Assembly: GCF_017307055.1 (NCBI RefSeq)
Contig: NZ_JAFLEQ010000003.1
Location: forward strand, 472,713 to 536,712
Reading direction: 5' to 3'
DNA length: 64,000 nucleotides
From: Corynebacterium mendelii
GTDB lineage: Bacteria; Actinomycetota; Actinomycetes; Mycobacteriales; Mycobacteriaceae
In this document: positions 1-10,153 of the stretch, one piece after another
How the letters are laid out: every line of letters starts with the position of its first letter
How positions within the stretch are numbered: position 1 is the stretch's first letter
Program-made: the position numbers and the translations under genes
The notes under the pieces: model-generated
What the model saw: only the letters and a program-made list of their open reading frames with translations
Told to the model about the DNA's origin: nothing
Databases searched by the model: none

Positions 1-1131
1 TACTTCAAAGAGGGGATGGGGGCACGGTGGCATGAACTGTTCGCCTCCGGGACAGTACTTGCCTCCCATGTCTTCGCCGACCGGCTCAATATTCCGATCG
101 TGGAGTTGAACCGGCGTCTCAAAGGCGGCGACACCGAGGAACTCCGCCCGGTCGCCGAGATATGGAACACCGGATTCAACCTGGACAACCTGGACCGGCA
201 ACTGCAGGTCGCCAGCGGCCCGTACATGATCGTCGACTCCGATCCCGGTGTGTCGGTGACTCTGGGCCCCAATCCGGCCTACCGGGGTGACGCCCCGGCA
301 ATAGGCACCATCACCATCTACGCCTTCGGGCAAGAACCCACCGGCTTCGCCGGCACCCCGGCCCCGGCGGTCAGCGACCTGACCCACCTGTCGCGGGTAG
401 CATGGCTGGACGATCGTGCGGACACGCCACGGTATTCGGTGTCTTCCGGGCAGGGCATGCTCACCGAGCAGCTGGTGTTGGCAGAGGAAGGAACCTTCGC
501 CGATGCGGAGCTGAGACGGGCGTTTTCCGGGTGCGTCGACCAGGCCCAGGTGGCCGAAGTCGCCTCCGAAGCTTCCGGTGTGACGGTGTCACCGGTGGGG
601 CTGTTTTTATCCGCCGCCGATGACCCGGCCAGCGAGAAGAACTCCGATATCGCCGCCGCCCACACCGGTATCGACCCGTTGGCCACCACCCCGCTTGCCG
701 GACATACCATCCGCATTGCCCATCTTCCGGGACACCGGCGTTTCGCGCTCATGGTCGACCAGATCCGCGCCACCTGCGCCCCCTGGGGAATCACCGTCAC
801 CGACGCCACCGGACCGGCCAGCAGTCTGGCCGATCTGAAACGGGCCGGACGCGGGGAGGTCGATGCTTTCCTGGTACCGCTGGCACCGGCCAGTGGCTTC
901 GCAACCGTGGACCCCGACAGTGGTGATCCGGAGCAGATCCGGGAAGAAGAAAACCGTTTGTGGCAGACCGTTCCCTCGATTCCGCTGAACGCCGAGCCCC
1001 GTGCGTTTATTGTGGAAGAAGGCATCGGTAATGTGATGGCAAACACCGGATTGGCGGGACTTGGATGGAATATGGACCGGTGGACCGACACCCGTCAACC
1101 GGCCCCACCGCCGGCATCGGCCCCCGGCTGA
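1..1131 (+). CDS. ABC transporter substrate-binding protein, family 5 (peptide/oligopeptide type), 5' end missing
   Basis: The reading frame is open from the first base, so the gene starts upstream of the window and only its last 376 codons are seen. The fragment has features of extracellular solute-binding protein family 5: a WNTGFNLD stretch, then SGPYMI and a PNPAYRGDAP segment. By family, the protein would be an exported lipoprotein that delivers peptides or related ligands to a membrane permease. The signal peptide and lipobox would lie in the missing part. The C-terminus is Pro/Ala-rich. No permease or ATPase gene follows; apt starts 114 nt downstream. From memory of C. glutamicum, a similar lipoprotein gene sits between secDF and apt. 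The ligand cannot be read from the sequence. Confidence 0.8.
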   Translation, partial: YFKEGMGARWHELFASGTVLASHVFADRLNIPIVELNRRLKGGDTEELRPVAEIWNTGFNLDNLDRQLQVASGPYMIVDSDPGVSVTLGPNPAYRGDAPAIGTITIYAFGQEPTGFAGTPAPAVSDLTHLSRVAWLDDRADTPRYSVSSGQGMLTEQLVLAEEGTFADAELRRAFSGCVDQAQVAEVASEASGVTVSPVGLFLSAADDPASEKNSDIAAAHTGIDPLATTPLAGHTIRIAHLPGHRRFALMVDQIRATCAPWGITVTDATGPASSLADLKRAGRGEVDAFLVPLAPASGFATVDPDSGDPEQIREEENRLWQTVPSIPLNAEPRAFIVEEGIGNVMANTGLAGLGWNMDRWTDTRQPAPPPASAPG

Positions 1132-1245
1132 CCGCCGGTGGCCGGAACCTGCGACACCCGAATCTTTACTAAAACAACACACCCCCCACACCAGCACCGA
1201 CAACGGAAGTTGTCTTTTTCACCGGAAAGAATGGATTGACCCACC

Positions 1246-1839
1246 ATGGCTTACGCTGATGCCCGTCAGGCACTCAAAGACAAGACCCGGCTTGTCCCGG
1301 ATTTTCCGGAAAAAGGGGTGCTGTTTGAAGACTTGACCCCGGTACTCGCCGATGCCGAGGCTTTCGCCCTGGTCATTGATGAGCTGGCGGCGGCCGCGAA
1401 AGCCTACGGCGCGGAGATGATCGGCGGACTGGATGCCCGCGGATTCCTTCTCGGATCGGCAGTCGCCTACAAACTGGGGCTGGGGGTCCTGGCCATCAGG
1501 AAACAGGGCAAGCTGCCCCCGCCGGTCTACAACGAGTCCTATGCCCTGGAATACGGCACCGCCGCACTGGAAGTGCCGAAAAACGCCGATATGGGACTGA
1601 AAGGCAAAAACATCGTTCTCATCGACGATGTGCTGGCCACCGGGGGAACCCTGGCGGCCGCCCGCAACCTGCTGGAACAACACTGCGGCGCGCATGTCAG
1701 CGGCCTGGCCGTGGTGTTGGAAGTGGAGGGGCTGGGTGGCCGGGAGAAAACCACCGGTCTGCCGCTGACCGTCATTGGCACGGATCCTGCCCCCGTCACC
1801 GGTCATGGCGCCCGCCCGGGCCTAGCGCAGGACCGGTGA
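1246..1839 (+). CDS. apt: Adenine phosphoribosyltransferase
   Basis: Converts adenine and PRPP to AMP and pyrophosphate in the cytoplasm (purine salvage). The 197-residue protein is a little longer than the usual 170-185. It shows the type I phosphoribosyltransferase PRPP loop [12 protein letters not shown] at residues 124-135 and the N-terminal APRT features [18 protein letters not shown] (about 17-34) and [10 protein letters not shown] (61-70). The ATG start follows a weak purine-rich stretch (GAAAGAATGG). rel starts only 6 nt after the stop, so the two are very likely one transcription unit. apt next to rel is a conserved actinobacterial pairing that links purine salvage with (p)ppGpp metabolism. 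The last 15 or so residues look unconserved. Confidence 0.95.
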   Translation: MAYADARQALKDKTRLVPDFPEKGVLFEDLTPVLADAEAFALVIDELAAAAKAYGAEMIGGLDARGFLLGSAVAYKLGLGVLAIRKQGKLPPPVYNESYALEYGTAALEVPKNADMGLKGKNIVLIDDVLATGGTLAAARNLLEQHCGAHVSGLAVVLEVEGLGGREKTTGLPLTVIGTDPAPVTGHGARPGLAQDR

Positions 1840-1845
1840 CCTGCC

Positions 1846-4116
1846 TTGGCCCAGGACAAGGACAAGAAACCGGCGTCGCCGGTGCGCAGCATGTCGGCGC
1901 GGCTGGCCCGCAGTCTCGCCGGAAACCGGGTGAAAGTCGACCCGGTACTCGATCCGCTGGTAACCATCCACCGCAAAATCCATCCCAAAGCGGATGTGGA
2001 ACTGATCCAGCGCGCCTACCACACCGCGGAAAAACTTCACGACGGGGTGTTCCGCAAATCCGGTGACCCCTACATCACCCATCCGCTGGCGGTGGCCACC
2101 ATCGCCGCCGAAATCGGCATGGACACCACCACCATTGTTGCTGCTCTGCTGCACGACACCGTGGAAGACACCGACTACTCCCTGGAGGATTTAACCGGTG
2201 ACTTCGGCGCCGAGGTAGCCCGGCTGGTCGACGGGGTGACCAAACTGGACAAAGTGGCTTTGGGGGCGGCGGCGGAAGCCGAAACCATCCGGAAAATGAT
2301 TGTGGCGATGTCCCGCGATCCGCGGGTCCTGGTGATCAAGGTCGCCGACCGCCTGCACAATATGCGCACCATGCGTTTTTTGCCGCCGGAAAAACAGGCC
2401 AAAAAAGCCCGCCAGACCCTGGAGGTCATTGCGCCGCTGGCCCACCGCCTCGGGATGGCCAGCATCAAATGGGAACTGGAGGATCTGTCCTTTGCGATCC
2501 TGTACCCGAAAAAATACGACGAGATCGTGCGTCTGGTCGCCGACCGGGCGCCCTCCCGGGACCGGTATCTCGCCGAAATCATCGCCCAGGTGCAGCAAAC
2601 CATGCGGGACAACCGCATCCCGGCGGAAGTTCTGGGGCGGCCGAAACACTATTGGTCGATCTACCAGAAAATGGTGGTGCGGGGACGCGACTTCGACGAA
2701 ATCTTCGATCTGGTCGGGATCCGCATCCTGGTCGACAACCTCAACGACTGCTATGCCGCCATCGGGTCGGTGCACTCGCTGTACGCGGCGCTGCCGGGGA
2801 GGTTCAAAGACTACATCACAGCCCCACGCTTCGGCGTCTACCAGTCGTTGCACACCACGGTGATGGGACCCGGCGGAAAACCGCTGGAAGTCCAGGTCCG
2901 CACCCACGAGATGCACTACAACGCCGAATTCGGCATTGCCGCCCACTGGCGCTACAAGGAAACCAAGGGCTCCCACAAAGGCTCGGACAAAGAAGTCGAC
3001 GAGATGGCGTGGATGCGGCAGCTGCTCGACTGGCAGAAAGAAGCCGCCGACCCCAACGAGTTCCTCGATTCCCTGCGCTATGACCTGCAGGCGAAACAAA
3101 TCTTCGTGTTCACCCCGAAAGGTGATGTGGTCAACCTGCCGGTGGATTCCACCCCGGTCGATTTCGCCTACGCTGTCCACACCGAGGTCGGCCACCGCTG
3201 TATCGGGGCGAAAGTCAACGGCAAACTGGTGGCCCTGGAATCGCAGCTGAAATCCGGCGACCGGGTGGAGGTGTTCACCTCCAAGGACCAGAATGCCGGC
3301 CCATCCAGCGACTGGCAGAAATTTGTGGTCTCCCCGCGGGCGAAAGCGAAAATCCGCCAATGGTTCGCCAAGGAACGCCGCGAGGAAACCCTGGAAGCCG
3401 GACGCGATGCGCTGGCCGCAGAGGTTCAGCGCGGTGGGCTTCCGATGCACCGGCTGTTTACCGCCCAAACCATGAAGCAGGTGGCCGAGGAGCTTCACTA
3501 CCCGGACGTCGACGCCCTGTATACGGCGATTGGCCAGCAGCGGGTGTCTGCCAAACATGTGGTCAACCGGCTGATGGCCACCTTCGGTGACGAATCCGAC
3601 GCCGAGGACCAACTGGTTGCCCGCACCCCGTTCAGTGAGCTGAAAACCAAAAAAGTCAGCCCCGATGCCACCGGCATCCTGGTGGAAGGCTCCCCGGATG
3701 TGATGGCGAAACTGGCCAAATGCTGTATGCCGGTACCCGGTGACGCGATCTTCGGTTTCGTCACCCGCGGCGGGGGAGTCAGCGTGCACCGTTCTGACTG
3801 CACCAACGCCAAAAAACTCGAGGATCAGCCCGAGCGTCTCATCACCGTGTCCTGGGCGCGGGACGGGGGCGGTTCATTTGCCGCCACCATCCAATTGGAA
3901 GCACTGGACCGCAGTGGTCTGCTGCTGGAGTTGACGAAGGTCATCAGCGAGCAGAAAGTCGCTGTGGTGTCGATGAATTCCTACGCCGACGACGACCATG
4001 TGGCTTTCGCGAAATTCACTTTCGAGGTCTCCGACACCAAACAACTGGGAAGCCTGATGACTTCACTGCGCAATATCGAGGGAGTCTACGACGTCTATCG
4101 GCTGACCTCCGGCTGA
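1846..4116 (+). CDS. rel: Bifunctional (p)ppGpp synthetase/hydrolase Rel
   Basis: Long RelA/SpoT homologue of 756 residues that makes and degrades (p)ppGpp in the stringent response. Visible domains in order: HD hydrolase with LLHDTVEDT near residues 102-110; synthetase domain at about 275-375, with [16 protein letters not shown] and the YQSLHTTV and [10 protein letters not shown] motifs; TGS domain at about 418-455 (VFTPKGD to VGHRC); a conserved Cys motif KCCMPVPGD near 624; and a C-terminal ACT domain from about 680. The hydrolase HD pair and the synthetase motifs are both intact, so the enzyme should be bifunctional. The start is TTG, 6 nt after apt, which implies coupled translation. The N-terminal 30 residues are basic. 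Confidence 0.97.
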   Translation: MAQDKDKKPASPVRSMSARLARSLAGNRVKVDPVLDPLVTIHRKIHPKADVELIQRAYHTAEKLHDGVFRKSGDPYITHPLAVATIAAEIGMDTTTIVAALLHDTVEDTDYSLEDLTGDFGAEVARLVDGVTKLDKVALGAAAEAETIRKMIVAMSRDPRVLVIKVADRLHNMRTMRFLPPEKQAKKARQTLEVIAPLAHRLGMASIKWELEDLSFAILYPKKYDEIVRLVADRAPSRDRYLAEIIAQVQQTMRDNRIPAEVLGRPKHYWSIYQKMVVRGRDFDEIFDLVGIRILVDNLNDCYAAIGSVHSLYAALPGRFKDYITAPRFGVYQSLHTTVMGPGGKPLEVQVRTHEMHYNAEFGIAAHWRYKETKGSHKGSDKEVDEMAWMRQLLDWQKEAADPNEFLDSLRYDLQAKQIFVFTPKGDVVNLPVDSTPVDFAYAVHTEVGHRCIGAKVNGKLVALESQLKSGDRVEVFTSKDQNAGPSSDWQKFVVSPRAKAKIRQWFAKERREETLEAGRDALAAEVQRGGLPMHRLFTAQTMKQVAEELHYPDVDALYTAIGQQRVSAKHVVNRLMATFGDESDAEDQLVARTPFSELKTKKVSPDATGILVEGSPDVMAKLAKCCMPVPGDAIFGFVTRGGGVSVHRSDCTNAKKLEDQPERLITVSWARDGGGSFAATIQLEALDRSGLLLELTKVISEQKVAVVSMNSYADDDHVAFAKFTFEVSDTKQLGSLMTSLRNIEGVYDVYRLTSG

Positions 4117-4145
4117 GCCAGGGGGGAGAGAAGCCGAAAAGAAAC

Positions 4146-4243
4146 CACCACCCCGGTGCCTGGAAACAGAAAGGATGTTTTCCGCTTTAAGCGGTTGAAA
4201 CATCACAGTTCACATCCAGTTTCTAAAGCCATCCGGGGTGGTG
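4146..4243. repeat. Nested inverted repeats between convergent rel and secreted-protein gene
   Basis: An outer pair of perfect 11-nt arms (CACCACCCCGG at 4146-4156 and CCGGGGTGGTG at 4233-4243) encloses an inner hairpin with GATGTTT (4174-4180) against AAACATC (4198-4204) and a CCGCT/AGCGG tip. It lies in the 171-nt gap between two convergent genes, so transcription termination from either side is a natural role. No U-run follows either outer arm, so this would not be a textbook intrinsic terminator. Confidence 0.5.
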
Positions 4244-4287
4244 TTCTCGTCGGGGGTGCCGCAACGGGCAGGCCGGTCGCCTGGTGG

Positions 4288-5070
4288 TTAGCCGGCAGTG
4301 GCGGGAGCGGCTGCCGCATCCTTGTCAGCGTTTGCGTCAGGTTTTTGCTGTCCACGTTGGGTGAAAGCCTGGAACACCTTGTTGAAGCCTGCGAGGAAGG
4401 ACGCCATGGTGAGCAGCGTGGTCAAAGTACTGGTGAACTTGGTGGAGTAGTACTCGAGGTTGGTGGTGCAGTTCGGTTGGCCGTCCTTGCTGTAGACAAT
4501 CCTGTTACCGAGCGGGTTGAAAATACCCGTGGTCGACGATCCGGTAGATGAACCCGAGGTATCACCGACATCGATGGCGTCCTTGCATTCGAAGGAGTCT
4601 TCTTTTTCACCCTTGTGGATCTTGTTGGCGAGATCAACATCGTATTCGGCGTCGGAAATCTTCTGGTTCAGGGTGAACGACATCTTGCGTGCCTGCTTCA
4701 GCTCATCGAGAGCATGGTCATCGGGCGAAGCAGGAAGATTGTCCAGAATACGATTGATGTTGTTGATGGTTACCTGGGCCTCATCGAGACGGTTGAGGGC
4801 CTCAAAAGCGGCGTCGTAGCCCCAGTCATCCTTTTGCTTGGTCGCTTTCGGCGTCAGCTCGTCAATGGACTTGGTGGCTTTCTCGATCTCTTTTTTAACC
4901 GTGCCAATGAGTTTGTCGTATTCCTGTTGCGGCGCGGAATCCATGGACCTGGTCAGGGAAGCGAGTGAATCGTCATCGGCGAAAGCCGGAACCGGAGCCA
5001 GGCTTGAAGCGGTGGCGACAGCAACAGCTGTGATGGAGGCTACTGCGGCCTTGCGGAACTGGTAAGTCAT
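4288..5070 (-). CDS. Secreted protein of unknown function, paralog of the next gene (A copy)
   Basis: Not recognised as a named family. The 260-residue product has a clear Sec signal peptide (basic MTYQFRKAA, hydrophobic core, likely cleavage after AFA near residue 31). A mostly helical charged region follows at about 35-150. There are only two mature cysteines (FEC and PNC), a GNRIVY motif, then CTTNLEYY, a hydrophobic or amphipathic helix (LTTLLTMASFLAGF) and a polar Ala/Asp tail. The same layout occurs in the protein encoded at 5393-6124, so the two are paralogs. ATG at 5070 was preferred over an upstream in-frame ATG at 5115 because it begins the signal peptide and has AGGAAG 13 nt upstream. 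A possible -10 TAGACT lies on the minus strand at 5142-5147. It is probably exported to the cell wall or outer membrane region. Confidence 0.8.
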   Translation of the reverse strand: MTYQFRKAAVASITAVAVATASSLAPVPAFADDDSLASLTRSMDSAPQQEYDKLIGTVKKEIEKATKSIDELTPKATKQKDDWGYDAAFEALNRLDEAQVTINNINRILDNLPASPDDHALDELKQARKMSFTLNQKISDAEYDVDLANKIHKGEKEDSFECKDAIDVGDTSGSSTGSSTTGIFNPLGNRIVYSKDGQPNCTTNLEYYSTKFTSTLTTLLTMASFLAGFNKVFQAFTQRGQQKPDANADKDAAAAPATAG

Positions 5071-5392
5071 CAGAAAAAGTGTGCTTCCTGTCAGTCGGCT
5101 AAAAGAAAACGGCAACAGGCTCGGCGCCTGGCGTCCTATGGAGTCTATCGCCTCAAGGTACCCGAGAAGTTACGGGTCGGGCGGAAAAAGCTTGAAAAAT
5201 ACGTTTCCGGACCCGGGTGTGAACGCAACCGGACCCCGTCGGAACCAGAAACTGGAACCGGCGGGGTCCGGGAATGCCTGAGCTGTAACGACCGCAACCG
5301 CCCGGTGGGCGGAGTGGATCAAGTCCTCGCGCAAGCCAAACAGCTGGAATCAGAGATTCCGGCTGTTGACTTGTCAGTGGGAAACGATCAGA
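5071..5392. other. Intergenic region between the two secreted paralogs
   Basis: This 322-nt stretch has no credible gene. It holds the start region of the downstream (minus-strand) copy, with AGGAAG about 13 nt before its ATG and a possible -10 TAGACT at 5142-5147. A large symmetrical hairpin at 5229-5271 is listed separately. A CCGGACCCGGG block at about 5207-5217 resembles one arm of that hairpin. Confidence 0.6.
5229..5271. terminator. 43-nt near-perfect hairpin between secreted paralogs
   Basis: Ten-nt perfect outer arms CCGGACCCCG and CGGGGTCCGG close on inner CGG/CCG and CCAG-AAA-CTGG stems separated by symmetrical AA bulges. The result is one long rod. It lies downstream of the gene ending at 5393 and upstream of the gene starting at 5070, both minus strand. 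It could terminate most of the first transcript or be an mRNA-stability element; there is no U-run next to it. Confidence 0.5.
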
Positions 5393-6124
5393 TTAGGCCG
5401 GGGCACCGGGGGCGGCCTTCATGACCACGTCGGAGATCTTGGTGGCGGTGGTGATCAGGGTCAGCACGGTGCCGAGAACGGCAACCAGCTTGGTCAGCAT
5501 GTCGGTGTAGTACTCGCGGTTGGAGACACACTCTTTCTTGCCGTTTTTGTAGACAACGCGGTTACCGGAGGAGGTGAAGAAGGACTTCAGGCCAGCGGTG
5601 GTGGAGCCTTCGGTGACCTTGTCTTTTTTCTTGTCGAAGTTGGTTGCACCGGGGCACTCGAACTTGGAGTCCTCGGCCTTCTTCTTCGCGGCGCGGGCTT
5701 CTGTGAGGTAAGTATCAACGCGGGTCAGAGCGGTCTTGGCATCGTTCAGCGCAGTCTGAGCGGAGCCGAGAGTTCCGTAGTTACCGTCATCGTTGCCTTT
5801 GCCCTCAACGCTTTCCAGGTAGCCCTCGGCCAGTTTGATGAGGCCGTCAGCTTCAGAAGCCTTGGTGCGGGCCTGGCTGACTTTCAGGTCAGCATCGTCG
5901 TTGCCGGAAACCGATGTGGAGGTGGACTCGATCTCGGCCATCTTGGCAGCGTAAGCAATTTTGATCTGAGTCAGGCCGGATTCGACTGCGCCCTTACGGG
6001 TGGTGTACTGATCGTCGGAGGCTGCGAAAGCGGTGGGGGCCATGCTCGGGACGGCAACCGGGGTGACGGCCAGGGCCATGGCGGTGCCGACAGCGGCGAT
6101 GGACTTGCGGACGTTCAGCTTCAT
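5393..6124 (-). CDS. Secreted protein of unknown function, paralog of the previous gene (B copy)
   Basis: Not recognised as a named family. The product has 243 residues: signal peptide 1-34 (MKLNVRKS, hydrophobic core, cleavage after AFA), then a charged helical region with coiled-coil-like spacing at about 40-150. Next come FEC, GSTTAG, GNRVVY, KECVSNREYY, a hydrophobic helix (LVAVLGTVLTLITTATK) and a short Ala/Pro tail. It shares with the A copy the two lone mature cysteines, the GNR[IV]VY motif and the C-x2-N-x-EYY motif, so one disulfide is likely in both. The ATG at 6124 is set by the signal peptide and by GAAGGAA at 6133-6139; an in-frame extension to 6205 is unlikely. Probably secreted and held in the envelope by the C-terminal helix. 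Confidence 0.82.
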   Translation of the reverse strand: MKLNVRKSIAAVGTAMALAVTPVAVPSMAPTAFAASDDQYTTRKGAVESGLTQIKIAYAAKMAEIESTSTSVSGNDDADLKVSQARTKASEADGLIKLAEGYLESVEGKGNDDGNYGTLGSAQTALNDAKTALTRVDTYLTEARAAKKKAEDSKFECPGATNFDKKKDKVTEGSTTAGLKSFFTSSGNRVVYKNGKKECVSNREYYTDMLTKLVAVLGTVLTLITTATKISDVVMKAAPGAPA

Positions 6125-6164
6125 GTAGGTATTCCTTCTCGTATGGTGAAGCGGACAACTTCTG

Positions 6165-6200
6165 CAAGGGTAGTCATTTTCTTGACGATGGCAACCCTTG
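6165..6200 (-). promoter_or_regulatory. Putative promoter of the B-copy secreted gene, flanked by an inverted repeat
   Basis: On the minus strand, TTGCCA (6189-6194) and TACCCT (6167-6172) are separated by 16 nt, an acceptable -35/-10 pair. It would give a leader of about 35 nt before the ATG at 6124. The elements overlap a 7-nt inverted repeat, CAAGGGT (6165-6171) and ACCCTTG (6194-6200), which could be bound by a regulator. Confidence 0.45.
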
Positions 6201-6615
6201 GACACTTGCGTATCGGCGTGGCAGCAGCGGCTGTTACGCCGTCTACCGGAAAGCGGAGGCCTCCCAGTTGTCCGGTCAACAGTTCAGTTGTGGACCGGAG
6301 CCCACTATACAGGTCCGTTGCTTTACGCCGCTAATAATTTTTTTAGTGGCCTGCTCATAAAATCCCTAACCGTGAACAGATCGTTTGCAGCGCTTGTTAT
6401 GGGAGTGCGGTTACAGGGGGTTTCGAAGGTGTATCGGCTCTGCATCTGTTGCGGTGCCTGTGGGGGTGGGTACGGGGTAGTTAGTGGCAGGTAGTGGATG
6501 CGTGGCCGGGGGAAGTGGTGGAGGAAGTGGTGCCATTGTCTGTGAATGACAGCGTGCTGCCCCCAGGCTGTGCATCCCCGACGAATTGGTTCGTCATCGT
6601 ATTCAACTGGGAGGT

Positions 6616-6653
6616 AAAAAATGGCCCGCACCCCGTCATCGGGGGTGCGGGCC
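6616..6653 (-). terminator. Intrinsic terminator of the cyclophilin gene
   Basis: A perfect 12-bp stem (GGCCCGCACCCC at 6623-6634 with GGGGTGCGGGCC at 6642-6653) is followed, in minus-strand direction, by six U residues (plus-strand A-run 6616-6621). It lies about 110 nt downstream of the stop codon of the gene at 6767-7684. Confidence 0.85.
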
Positions 6654-6766
6654 GTGGGGATTGTGTATCCGGCAGTTGTCGTTCGGGTATCCGGACACAC
6701 AACCGTCCGAATGCCACCGGCCGGTGCGGGGCCAGCAAGGCTGCAGCAGTCGGGGGTCAGTATGTG

Positions 6767-7684
<918 letters not shown>

Positions 7685-7993
7685 CGGGTCACTGCCTTAT
7701 ACACACTCGGTGAATCGGTATCGGATGAATTGTGTCAACTGCCACAGCGGACCACGGGCAAACTCCCCACAGTCGTGTGACCGCACGGATTGTACCCGCA
7801 GCAGCGACAGTCGGCGAAGTGCGCCGTGGTGTGGCAGGTGTTTTGTCTGTTATGACCCCGAAAACTGGGGGTGACACCCCGGCTGAGCGGTACCGGATCG
7901 GATGGCCGTACCTCCGGTTGGGGTGGTCCGGGCCGATAGTGCGTGGGGTACCGCCCGTGGGCGGGGACCGGGCCTGGGTCTACCATTTGCCCT
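7685..7993. other. Divergent promoter region, cyclophilin gene / hydrolase gene
   Basis: 309 nt with no credible gene. A minus-strand TATAAG (7696-7701) is a possible -10 for the cyclophilin gene. A plus-strand TACCAT (7981-7986), seven nt before the ATG at 7994, is a candidate leaderless -10 for the hydrolase gene. Confidence 0.55.
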
Positions 7994-8647
7994 ATGGAGC
8001 TTTACGGATGTGTTGCAGGCCCTTTCCAAACCAACTGCTGGATTGCCGTTGCGGGTAAAGCGCTGACGGTCATCGACCCCGGTATGGGGGCGTTTGCCAC
8101 CGTTGACGGGTATATCAAAGACAACGGTTTGCGCCTGGAGAAGGTTATCCTCACCCACGGCCACATCGACCACACCCGCGATGCCGGCAGCCTGCAGCAG
8201 GCCTATGACGTTCCGGTGTTCATCCATGCCGATGATGAATTCATGCTCGACGATCCGGCTGCCGGGGTCTCGGTGCAGGCCATGGCCCTCCATGATGCGG
8301 ATCATCTGGTCACCGTCGATCCGCAGGCCCGGAGCTTTTTCTCCGACGGGGATTCCATCACCATCGGCGGAGAGAGCTTTGCTGTCCACCATGCGCCGGG
8401 GCACTCGCCTGGTTCGGTGCTGCTGGTGGGTAAAACCCTGTGTTTTAGCGGTGACGTTTTGTTTAAAGGATCGATCGGCCGGACCGATCTGCCGCGTTCC
8501 AGCTGGCCGCAGATGGACAACACCCTGGAGAACAAGGTCTGGCCGCTCGATGACGGACTGCAGATTCTTCCTGGCCACGGTCCGTCGAGCACCATGAAAT
8601 CGGAGCGCGCCACCAATCCGTTCCTGCGCAAGTTCCACAACCGGTAG
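7994..8647 (+). CDS. Metallo-beta-lactamase-fold hydrolase (glyoxalase II-like)
   Basis: Cytoplasmic MBL-fold hydrolase of 217 residues, of the hydroxyacylglutathione hydrolase-like group found beside hisS in corynebacteria. Zinc-ligand motifs are THGHIDH (about residues 53-59), GHSPGS, SGDVLF and a C-terminal GHGPSS. A two-metal site is therefore complete. The physiological substrate is unknown; actinobacteria lack glutathione, so a mycothiol or other thioester is a plausible inference only. ATG at 7994 was chosen because MELYGC matches the usual start of these proteins and a -10 TACCAT ends 7 nt before it, giving a leaderless transcript. An in-frame upstream start at 7943 is disfavoured. 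hisS follows after about 120 nt with its own promoter. Confidence 0.88.
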   Translation: MELYGCVAGPFQTNCWIAVAGKALTVIDPGMGAFATVDGYIKDNGLRLEKVILTHGHIDHTRDAGSLQQAYDVPVFIHADDEFMLDDPAAGVSVQAMALHDADHLVTVDPQARSFFSDGDSITIGGESFAVHHAPGHSPGSVLLVGKTLCFSGDVLFKGSIGRTDLPRSSWPQMDNTLENKVWPLDDGLQILPGHGPSSTMKSERATNPFLRKFHNR

Positions 8648-8755
8648 CGGCCCTTGGGACCAGGCCGGCCGGTGTTGCTGGCTGTCGTGCCGCCCCTGGC
8701 AATCGTTATTGCTTTGCCGGGGAGGGCACCTGGCCGCGGAAGCGGTCATCTCGCC

Positions 8756-8761
8756 TATACT
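8756..8761 (+). promoter_or_regulatory. -10 box for hisS (leaderless)
   Basis: TATACT ends 8 nt before the GTG start of hisS. Transcription would begin at or within a base or two of the start codon, and no Shine-Dalgarno sequence is visible. Confidence 0.65.
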
Positions 8762-8769
8762 GTGCGCCC

Positions 8770-10047
8770 GTGAGCCAAGCGAAGAAAACATCCTTTTCCG
8801 CCCCCAAAGGCGTCCCCGACTACGTTCCCCCGTCATCGGCAGCATTTTTGCATGTCAGGGACACATTCAGCCATCAGGCCCGGTTGGCCGGCTACGAGCA
8901 CATCGAGCTGCCGATCTTCGAGGACACCGCTCTGTTTGCCCGCGGAGTCGGTGAATCCACCGATGTGGTCAGCAAAGAGATGTACACCTTCGCCGACAAA
9001 GGTGACCGGTCGGTGACGCTGCGTCCGGAAGGTACCGCCGGAGTGATGCGTGCGGTGATCGAACACAATCTGGACCGCGGTCAGCTGCCGGTGAAAATGA
9101 CCTACGCCGGACCTTTTTTCCGCTACGAACGCCCGCAGGCCGGGCGCTACCGGCAACTGCAGCAGGTCGGTGTGGAAGCCATCGGCGTGGATGATCCGGT
9201 CCTTGATGCAGAGGTCATTGCCCTGGCCGACCGCTGCTACAAGTCGGTGGGGCTTACCGGTTACCGGCTGGAGATCACCAGCCTGGGCGATCATTCCTGC
9301 CGTCCGGCCTACCGGCAGAAACTGCAGGACTTCCTGCTCGACCTGCCGCTGGATGAGCAGACCCGCCACCGGGCGCAGATCAACCCGCTGCGGGTGCTCG
9401 ACGACAAACGTGCTGAAGTGCGGGAGATGACCGCCGACGCGCCGCTGATGCTGGACCATCTCTCAGCCGAATGCCGCGAGCATTTCGAGACCGTTACCGG
9501 GCTGCTCGATGAGATGGGCGTGGACTATGTCATCAACAAACGGCTGGTCCGCGGGCTGGACTACTACACCAAGACCTGTTTCGAATTCGTCCACGACGGA
9601 CTCGGCGCCCAGTCGGGTATTGGTGGCGGCGGCCGCTACGACGGTTTGATGGCGCAACTGGGCGGACAGGATTTGTCCGGCATCGGTTTCGGCCTCGGGG
9701 TCGACCGCACCATTCTCGCGCTGGAGGCTGAAGGCGTCGGCCCGGTCGACAGCTCCCGCTGCGATATCTACGGTGTCGCCATGGGGGATGCGGCCCGCAT
9801 CAAACTCGGTGCGATCACCCATGTGTTGCGCACCCATGGTCTTCGGGCGGACATGAGTTTCGGCCAGCGGGGTTTGAAAGGCGCGATGAAAGGTGCCGAC
9901 CGGGCGGGCGCGAAATTTGCGCTTGTCATCGGTGACCGGGAACTGGAAACCTCGACTGCGGCTGTCAAAGATCTGGCCGCCCACACTCAGGAGGACGTCT
10001 CCTTTGACCGTTTGACTGACTACCTGGCAACCAAACTGGGCCGCTGA
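8770..10047 (+). CDS. hisS: Histidyl-tRNA synthetase
   Basis: Charges tRNA-His. Class II synthetase of 425 residues, normal length. Visible motifs: motif 1 region with [27 protein letters not shown]; motif 2 [13 protein letters not shown] (about 117-129); the histidine-binding signature [15 protein letters not shown] (about 258-272); motif 3 [10 protein letters not shown]; and a C-terminal anticodon-binding domain. The start is GTG with a TATACT box 8 nt upstream, so translation is probably leaderless. A strong intrinsic terminator follows at 10092-10124, so hisS is likely monocistronic. Confidence 0.97.
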   Translation: MSQAKKTSFSAPKGVPDYVPPSSAAFLHVRDTFSHQARLAGYEHIELPIFEDTALFARGVGESTDVVSKEMYTFADKGDRSVTLRPEGTAGVMRAVIEHNLDRGQLPVKMTYAGPFFRYERPQAGRYRQLQQVGVEAIGVDDPVLDAEVIALADRCYKSVGLTGYRLEITSLGDHSCRPAYRQKLQDFLLDLPLDEQTRHRAQINPLRVLDDKRAEVREMTADAPLMLDHLSAECREHFETVTGLLDEMGVDYVINKRLVRGLDYYTKTCFEFVHDGLGAQSGIGGGGRYDGLMAQLGGQDLSGIGFGLGVDRTILALEAEGVGPVDSSRCDIYGVAMGDAARIKLGAITHVLRTHGLRADMSFGQRGLKGAMKGADRAGAKFALVIGDRELETSTAAVKDLAAHTQEDVSFDRLTDYLATKLGR

Positions 10048-10091
10048 AACCGTGAAAAACAACAAAAAGACAAGGTTTTTGCCTTGACTTT

Positions 10092-10124
10092 CCCGCCCGT
10101 GGTGTGTGCCACGGGCGGGTTTTT
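10092..10124 (+). terminator. Intrinsic terminator of hisS
   Basis: A perfect 11-bp stem CCCGCCCGTGG (10092-10102) / CCACGGGCGGG (10109-10119) with a 6-nt loop is followed directly by TTTTT. It lies 45 nt after the hisS stop and also faces the convergent gene ending at 10154. Confidence 0.92.
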
Positions 10125-10153
10125 GGTGTTCGCCGCCTGGGCCGGCGGTTGGC

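Larger units (their letters stand above)
6125..6766. other. Long gene-poor, lower-GC region upstream of the secreted pair
   Basis: No protein or RNA gene could be supported in these 642 nt. Contents: a predicted minus-strand promoter at 6167-6194; a TATAGT/TATACA box at 6306-6311 readable on either strand; a hairpin with arms GCCGCTAA (6327-6334) and TTAGTGGC (6343-6350) around a T-rich loop; and the terminator of the cyclophilin gene at 6616-6653. Base composition around 6325-6365 is visibly more A+T-rich than the surrounding genes. Confidence 0.6.

Noticed and set aside
2191..3789. 532-codon open frame on the minus strand
   Set aside because: Antisense to rel; His/Gly/Arg-rich shadow translation without domain features.
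5366..6334. 322-codon open frame on the plus strand
   Set aside because: Antisense to the B-copy secreted gene, which has a signal peptide, ribosome-binding site and a paralog; the plus frame is Gly-rich shadow sequence.
6205..6614. tRNA or small RNA gene in the gap
   Set aside because: No cloverleaf, T-loop sequence or promoter-terminator pair could be put together; the stretch is described as gene-free.
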